From the NCBI GenBank assembly GCA_028554755.1, contig JAPTOF010000005.1:6643501-6707500 (forward strand): DNA of 64,000 nt, read 5' to 3'. The notes beneath the pieces were generated by a model, which did not search any database, was not told where the DNA came from, and saw nothing but the letters and a program-made list of their open reading frames with translations. Shown one piece after another: positions 59,247 to 64,000 of this stretch (the first letter of the stretch is position 1; each line of letters starts with the position of its first letter). A program made the translations under genes and the position numbers. This DNA comes from Cordia subcordata. Lineage: Eukaryota > Streptophyta > Magnoliopsida > Boraginales > Cordiaceae.

Positions 59247-59398
59247 TAACGTAAATGGGTTGGAGATAATATTCGTTTAGAGATAAGTCTTTAGAGGTTT
59301 AAATTTTATTTTCTATAATCCTATTAGCTATATATAAATACACCTGTGTATTGAAAATTAATCATCAAGTGAACACAAAATTACTTTCCACTCTTTCA
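59244..59398 (+). mobile_element. 3' LTR of Copia A
   Basis: 155 bp, homologous to 30129-30286 and ending CTTTCA, followed by TAAAC. The start is TAATAAC, where the 5' copy has TGATAAC. Confidence 0.9.
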
Positions 59399-59403
59399 TA
59401 AAC

Positions 59404-59832
59404 AGCCAAAGTTGGCTATAAGCATCCAAAAAAGAGCACCACCCCAACTTTTTTTTAACTGCTTATAAGTAATGAGAGTTGACCAAATAAAATTATATTT
59501 GTACCCTTTAAAAATACAAAAATATCTACCTCTTAATTAATAAAATGTCCTTTCGAGTTATTTTAATGAATATTGCTATTTATAAACATATATTACCAAA
59601 CATGTTAATAATTGATAAGCACATTTCTTGCGAACATTTTTTTACTTATTTGTTACTTGCTTATAAACATCAAAGCTACTTATAAAAGGTACTTATAAAC
59701 AACTTTGAAACAAGGAAAAAAAAAAAAAAAAGCAAAGGCAAACACCCTCCATACGTCTACTTCGTCAGACTCTAGATCATTTTTATAAACAGTAAACTCA
59801 CTAAAATAATGAGCGGGCAACATTTCATCAGA
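59404..59832. other. AT-rich flank, possible right half of the split palindromic MITE
   Basis: CTTATAAGC-type words recur to about 59700, matching those left of Copia A at 30045-30128. A poly-A run follows at 59716-59731. No gene. Confidence 0.4.
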
Positions 59833-59905
59833 GCGTATGTCACTCATTGATGGGATCATGGCGTATGTCACTCATTGATGGGATCATGGCGTATGTCACT
59901 TGTTT
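59833..59905. repeat. 28-bp tandem repeat, two and a half units
   Basis: GCGTATGTCACTCATTGATG begins at 59833 and 59861, and a partial third unit (GCGTATGTCACT) begins at 59889. The first two units are identical in sequence. Confidence 0.85.
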
Positions 59906-60871
59906 CGCGCCTGTCTCCATCTTTTTGACTTTTAGGCTTCAATAATTCAAGATTACACATGTTTTGAAAAATGTCCACACCTATTATCTAATTTAGTAAC
60001 ACCTCGGCATATGTTTGAATTAATTTTTTTTTATAAAAATACTTTTTCTTCTTTAAAAAATTCATATATTTCTACCATAAGTGTTTGAATTAGATTTATA
60101 AAAAAAATTAAAACTCTGAAAAAACTCAATTTTAATTTTTTTTCAAAAGTAAAAAATTTAAAAAAAAATACTTTTAAAAACAATCAATCTAAATGAATTC
60201 ATATAGTGGCAAGAAGAGAAAGAAAAGAAAAAAAACAAAAAATTGAAATTAAAATCTTTGCACATACTTGAGTCTTTTTTTTTCCTTTTTTATGACAAAA
60301 AAAAATTCAGTTGATGAAAACCAACTACTAACTAGCAAACCCCAGACACACAATACATCTCCTATATTGTACACTATCTTAGTTGAAAGTACTCAACCCA
60401 GGTCAAAAAACTATATTCAAACTTGAATTATAAGTTATATTTGTCTTTAACTTTTACTGTTAAAATATTTTTAAAACCACATACTTGAGTCTCAACAAAT
60501 ACAAAACAACAAGAGAAATATGAGGCCAGGAAGACCAAGGGTTACCCACTCTGGACTCCCCTGTACAAAGTCTTCGAAGACTGCGCACCTGGTTAATATT
60601 TTACGAGCATATATGTGGACCTGGGGTTCTTATTACTAACAATCAATAGCGTTTTCGCATCCCATATTTTATACGATTAATTTATTTTTAATAATAAAAT
60701 AAAAATTTTAATTATAAATCTTTAATTCAGAAGTCTCAAATAAATTTTATTTTAAACATATTCACAAATGAATCTTGTTTAAGGATTAATTAATTGGTAA
60801 TTAAATTTTAAGTTGAAAATAACAATATATCAATAGCAGAAATTAAATAATAAATGATAAATAAATAACAA
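59906..60871. other. AT-rich intergenic sequence, no gene seen
   Basis: Long A/T runs, no conserved domain, no clear transposon ends. Confidence 0.45.
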
Positions 60872-60985
60872 AGAATATATTAATGCGTTAACTAATAATA
60901 AAATAGACTAGTCATGGGCTCATGTCACAGAATATATTAATGCGTTAACTAATAATAAAATAGAGTAGTCATGTGCTCATGTCAC
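60872..60985. repeat. 57-bp tandem duplication
   Basis: 60872-60928 and 60929-60985 are two units starting AGAATATATTAATGCG and ending CTCATGTCAC, differing at two positions. Near-identity suggests a recent duplication. Confidence 0.9.
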
Positions 60986-61189
60986 ATAAGCTGATATAAA
61001 AAAAATTCTCTAAGTATGAAAACATTAAATTTATTTTAAGTTATAAATCATATATATGTATTGCAATACCTTTTGATTCATAGTACTCTAAGTCAATTAC
61101 CGTTAAAAAATCTTGATAATAAAAAAAATAGATCTAAATTTAAACGTTTTAGTTATAGCAAATTTTTATATGACTCCTCCACCTGATTC

Positions 61190-62065
61190 TCACTTTACTG
61201 AGCACTAGCATATGGACCCGCACCATGTAATATATATTTTTCCTATTTTATGTTTTATGTGATTTATGTAATTAAATAATTAAAAAGGAATTGGATTTGT
61301 AAATAAAAAATATATTAATGATTTAAATATATACTTACTTTAATCTAAACATTTATGAGATTTAAAATAAAAAAGATAGAAGCCAAAAAAAATTATCTCT
61401 TTAACTGACTTGTCATTGATAGAAAAATTAAGATTAATTATTAAAAAAATAAATAAAAATAGAAAATCAAGGGTCTGATGTGACATCTCATGCGGGTGTG
61501 AAATGAAAATACAAAAGATGCCACCTATGTTGAGTCAGACAAATATAAAAATAGAACACTCAGAGATATCACGTAAAATTCTAACTTATCAAAAGAAAAG
61601 AATTATAGTTGCTATTGTAAAAACTTAAAAAATAAAGAAAAAACCACTAGGTTTCAATTATTAAGAAAATAAATGTAATACTAAAAAAAAAGAAAATAAA
61701 GGGGCTGATGTGACATCTCATGCGGGTATGAAATGAAAATACAAAAGATGCCACCTATGTCAAGTCAAACAAATATAAAAATAGAACACTCAGAAATATC
61801 ACGTAAAATTCTAACTTATCAAAAGAAAAGAATTATAGTTGCTATTATAAAAACTTAAAAAATAAAGAAAAAACCACTAGGTTTCACGTGGAAACTTACC
61901 ATTATAACGTATGTAATAAATAAAAAGGTTAAAGTGAATTATCAATTTGTTAATGGTTAAAAATAATGTAAACTGTTAAAAATAAAAAAAGTTATTAGAA
62001 GAAAAATTAAAGTAGCAATCGTGGGGTACCACGTGACACCCTACCCACATATTAAATTGAAAAGA
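61190..62065 (+). repeat. Dispersed repeat, copy 2, upstream of the VQ gene
   Basis: Homologous in order and orientation to 28950-29690. It is longer mainly because of an internal 186-bp direct duplication (61471-61656 and 61701-61886). The right end overlaps the promoter region of the VQ gene. Confidence 0.55.
61471..61886 (+). repeat. 186-bp direct repeat pair, 230-bp period
   Basis: Both units contain CTGATGTGACATCTCATGCG, AAAAGATGCCACCTATGT and ACCACTAGGTTTCA and differ at only about six positions. A 44-bp A-rich spacer separates them. The second unit runs into CACGTG (61885-61890); the first does not. Confidence 0.9.
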
Positions 62066-62400
62066 AGAACACTCACCCTACGGTTAATTAAAAAAAAAAA
62101 AAGAAACAAAAGTTTTTCACCAAAAAAAAAAATTGTAATAGTTCAGGGTGTGACACATGACCGCCCTGCTCAACCACATTTACTTAGATTTGTTAACCTT
62201 TGTGTCGGGAAGTTACGGGTCATGCAAGCAACAAGCAAACAACGTTCAAAGAAGCTTCTATTTCTAGATTTTCCTTTAGGCTTCCCTTTCTCCTATCAAA
62301 TCATCATCATTTTTTTTTCTCATAATCAATGTCATGTCCTTCCTGGAAACACCCATTTGACCAAGAAGAAGAAAAGCTCCAAATCCAGGCCCTATATAAA
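61885..62400 (+). promoter_or_regulatory. Promoter of the VQ gene: two G-boxes, W-box, TATA box
   Basis: CACGTG occurs at 61885-61890 and at 62030-62035 (the latter CACGTGAC, ABRE-like). TTGACC at 62357-62362 is a W-box core for WRKY factors. TATATAAA at 62393-62400 is a good TATA box, 87 bases before the ATG. VQ proteins partner with WRKY factors, so WRKY control of this gene would fit, but that is inference. Confidence 0.6.
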
Positions 62401-62486
62401 TCCTAGGTCGTTCAACTTATAAGTTAAGCTAAAAAAGCCAACATTTGACACCCTTTGAGGCTTTAACTTGTTTTCCTCCTGTAGAA

Positions 62487-62882
62487 ATGGATATTCATAA
62501 AATTCCTCAAACTTTGAAGAGCAAAAACAAGTCCAAGAAGAAAAGAGATTCATCCGTAAGAGTTGTGCACATATCTAGCCCTATGAAGGTGAAGACTAGT
62601 GCATCAAAATTTAGGGCTCTTGTGCAACAACTCACCGGTCCGGACTCCGATATCTCACGGTTGGCGGAGATTAATGACGGTAAAGATTACGAAACCATTC
62701 GCGAATTCAATACTAAATCCGACCATTCTTTGAAGAATAATTGGTTTTACGAGTTGCCAACTGGCTCTGATTACTCTTTATCAGAGCATGATTTTCATGA
62801 TATATTCAACCCTCAGATGGATGAGCAAGTGATGTTTTCAACAGATTTGTTTTTTGATTCATCTCAGTTACATGTTCTGTGA
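62487..62882 (+). CDS. VQ-motif protein, sigma-factor-binding (SIB) type
   Basis: A single exon of 131 codons from the ATG at 62487 to the TGA at 62880-62882. An upstream in-frame TTG is not a plant start. The VQ motif FRALVQQLTG lies at residues 42-51, just after VRVVHISSPMKVKTSA (24-39), the arrangement of the Arabidopsis SIB1/SIB2 group. The N-terminus is Lys/Ser-rich (residues 11-20), fitting a nuclear signal or chloroplast targeting; SIB proteins are known from both places. The C-terminus is acidic with Phe/Asp-rich stretches. Known members bind WRKY33-type factors and the plastid sigma factor SIG1 in defence and jasmonate/salicylate responses. The absence of introns is typical for VQ genes. 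Exact orthology is not settled. Confidence 0.88.
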   Translation: MDIHKIPQTLKSKNKSKKKRDSSVRVVHISSPMKVKTSASKFRALVQQLTGPDSDISRLAEINDGKDYETIREFNTKSDHSLKNNWFYELPTGSDYSLSEHDFHDIFNPQMDEQVMFSTDLFFDSSQLHVL

Positions 62883-63647
62883 AGCTATGATGACCTTCAG
62901 TAGATTTATTTGTCGGGAGCTCCTTTATTATGTATCATATGTTAGTTTAGACTTCTTATCATGTATATATATATAATCCTTTTTTTAATCGATGTAATGT
63001 TATATTCATTAAATGATCCCTTTATATGATAATTTATCATTTTTAAATATTCTAACAACGAAGATAACTCAATCCTTAAACCATGAGTTAACCTAATATG
63101 TCAATATTTTTTTTCCTGTTCTCAAATTAAACAATAATGCCAATAAAAGCTACGACGTCTTGCTGACATTTTTAACCTTTTTTTTCCCCTCCTTTTTTAG
63201 TGTGATGAGTTTGTTGTGTATGAGACCGTTTTTTAACTGCTAGAGGTTCAAAGTTATCAGAAAGAAAGTAAAGCTAAAACCTATATATTCTTTGGCTGCA
63301 ATTCTCATATGGGGTCCTCGTTTTATTTCTTTATAGATCATGATATGATAATTGACACGTATTTTGATATAGCATTGTTTAATTAATCTAAATAATATTT
63401 TTGTTGGTTACCAGAAGACTACCGAATGTGCTATTTTTAAATTTTGAATGCACTTATATCTATATGTTATTTTTTTTAAACCTCAATTCTAACTCAACCC
63501 CTTGGCCCCATTGCATTTAAAACTAAGACCTCACTCTGAGAGAAACTATCTTAACCATTTCTATTCTGTCGTTCCATATGTTGCTTAGACTAATCAATTT
63601 AAGTAACTCAAAAAGTTATGCTTGTGAATAAGTTTAAGCAAGAAAAA
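62883..63647. other. 3' flank of the VQ gene
   Basis: The 3' untranslated region likely ends within about 150 bases; AATAATCC/ATATATAT stretches occur near 62965. The rest is AT-rich without a gene. Confidence 0.4.
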
Positions 63648-64000
63648 TATTGGGGAAAAACATACAAATACGAAGAATACGAGAAGAAAATGAACACAAG
63701 AGAATTACATGGTTCAGCCCTAAAGCCTATGTCCACGAGCAGCAGAGAATAATTTATTATTGATCACGAATATTACAAGGCTCTCACTTTGGTTTCTCTC
63801 ACACCCCTAACACAATGAGTATTGCCACATATTTATAGTACAAAGATTTCCTAAAACCTATTAAGCAAAAAAGGCAACTAATTAATTATGTGCTAGAAAA
63901 AGTAACAAGCTATAAGGTAATATGCACATAAGGTAATTTTTTGTTCTTGTTGCCCAAGAATACGGGCCACATTCAACAAATCTCCACCTTGGCACGTATT
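63648..64000 (-). mobile_element. Third Copia B copy, 3' LTR and start of internal region (runs off window)
   Basis: 63648-63978 is a 331-bp LTR in reverse orientation with all Copia B blocks: CACGAATATTACAAGGCTC, ACATATTTATAGT and TTGTTGCCCAAGAATACGGG. It is followed by AATCTCCACCTTGGC, the complement of the family's polypurine tract. The outer end reads TATTGGGG instead of TGTTGGGG. The remainder of the element lies beyond 64000. Confidence 0.9.

Larger units (their letters stand above)
30129..59398 (+). mobile_element. Copia A, outermost retrotransposon of the nest
   Basis: This Ty1/Copia element has 158/155-bp LTRs and a TAAAC target duplication. Its own sequence is 30129-31540, 41674-42145 and 57868-59398, about 3.4 kb. 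The rest is later insertions: Copia B-minus at 31541-41673 and a Mutator-like element at 42146-57857. Gag, protease and the start of integrase are missing; integrase-type sequence starts about 190 bp after the 5' LTR. It is defective and older than everything inside it. Confidence 0.85.

Noticed and set aside
1..64000. CRISPR array, bacterial operon or phage
   Set aside because: No regularly spaced identical repeats with unique spacers exist. Spliced genes and plant retrotransposons show the DNA is plant nuclear.

Overview
The window is nuclear DNA of a flowering plant. It is AT-rich, its genes have introns with plant-type splice sites, and it is packed with transposons. The three host genes all look eudicot-like, but the sequence does not fix the species. 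Only three complete host genes are convincing. (1) A seven-exon cyclophilin of the U4/U6 snRNP-associated PPIH/CYP22 type lies at 15940-19647 (+). (2) A two-exon short PPR protein of the THA8-like type lies at 23225-25706 (-), convergent with the cyclophilin. (3) A single-exon VQ-motif protein of the SIB type lies at 62487-62882 (+). One further open frame at 21065-21496 (-) may be a truncated gene.

Layout. 1-3586: AT-rich sequence with a 105-bp tandem duplication, a nested palindrome and microsatellites. 3587-13690: remains of one or more Sirevirus-like Copia elements. They include LTR copies, a gag fossil and a pre-integrase piece, split by a degenerate hAT transposon (about 5549-9354); that hAT carries a 228-bp Tourist-like MITE. 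A LINE 3' end and two polypurine-tract/LTR junctions follow. 13780-15602: hAT-type MITEs. 15700-25860: the two housekeeping-type genes, with a second Tourist-like MITE in intron 6 of the cyclophilin and a 731-bp hAT-type MITE between the genes. 26400-30128: AT-rich spacer with degenerate tandem repeats and a dispersed repeat.

30129-59398 is one nested transposon block, and most levels can be defined by target-site duplications (TSDs). The outermost is Copia A (158/155-bp LTRs, TSD TAAAC). Inside it sits Copia B-minus (31541-41673), which itself carries a complete hAT element (33067-37724, TSD ATCACTGC). Also inside Copia A is a Mutator-like element (42146-57857, TSD TAAATATTGT/TAAATATTAT) with a decayed MURA-type transposase and an opposing plant mobile domain (PMD) gene. 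The Mutator-like element contains a 925-bp hAT-type MITE and a probable solo Copia LTR (49869-57539). The solo LTR is split by a young, nearly complete Copia B-plus (51233-57151, TSD ATGAC). That makes four levels on the right branch and three on the left.

59399-64000: AT-rich spacer with tandem duplications, a second copy of the dispersed repeat seen at 28950-29690, the VQ gene with two G-boxes, a W-box and a TATA box, and then the edge of a third Copia B copy leaving the window. I found no rRNA gene, intact tRNA gene, CRISPR array or bacterial-type feature. The most unusual observations are the same in-frame TGA in the reverse transcriptase of both Copia B copies, the PMD gene carried by the Mutator-like element, and tRNA-like modules inside two hAT-type MITEs.
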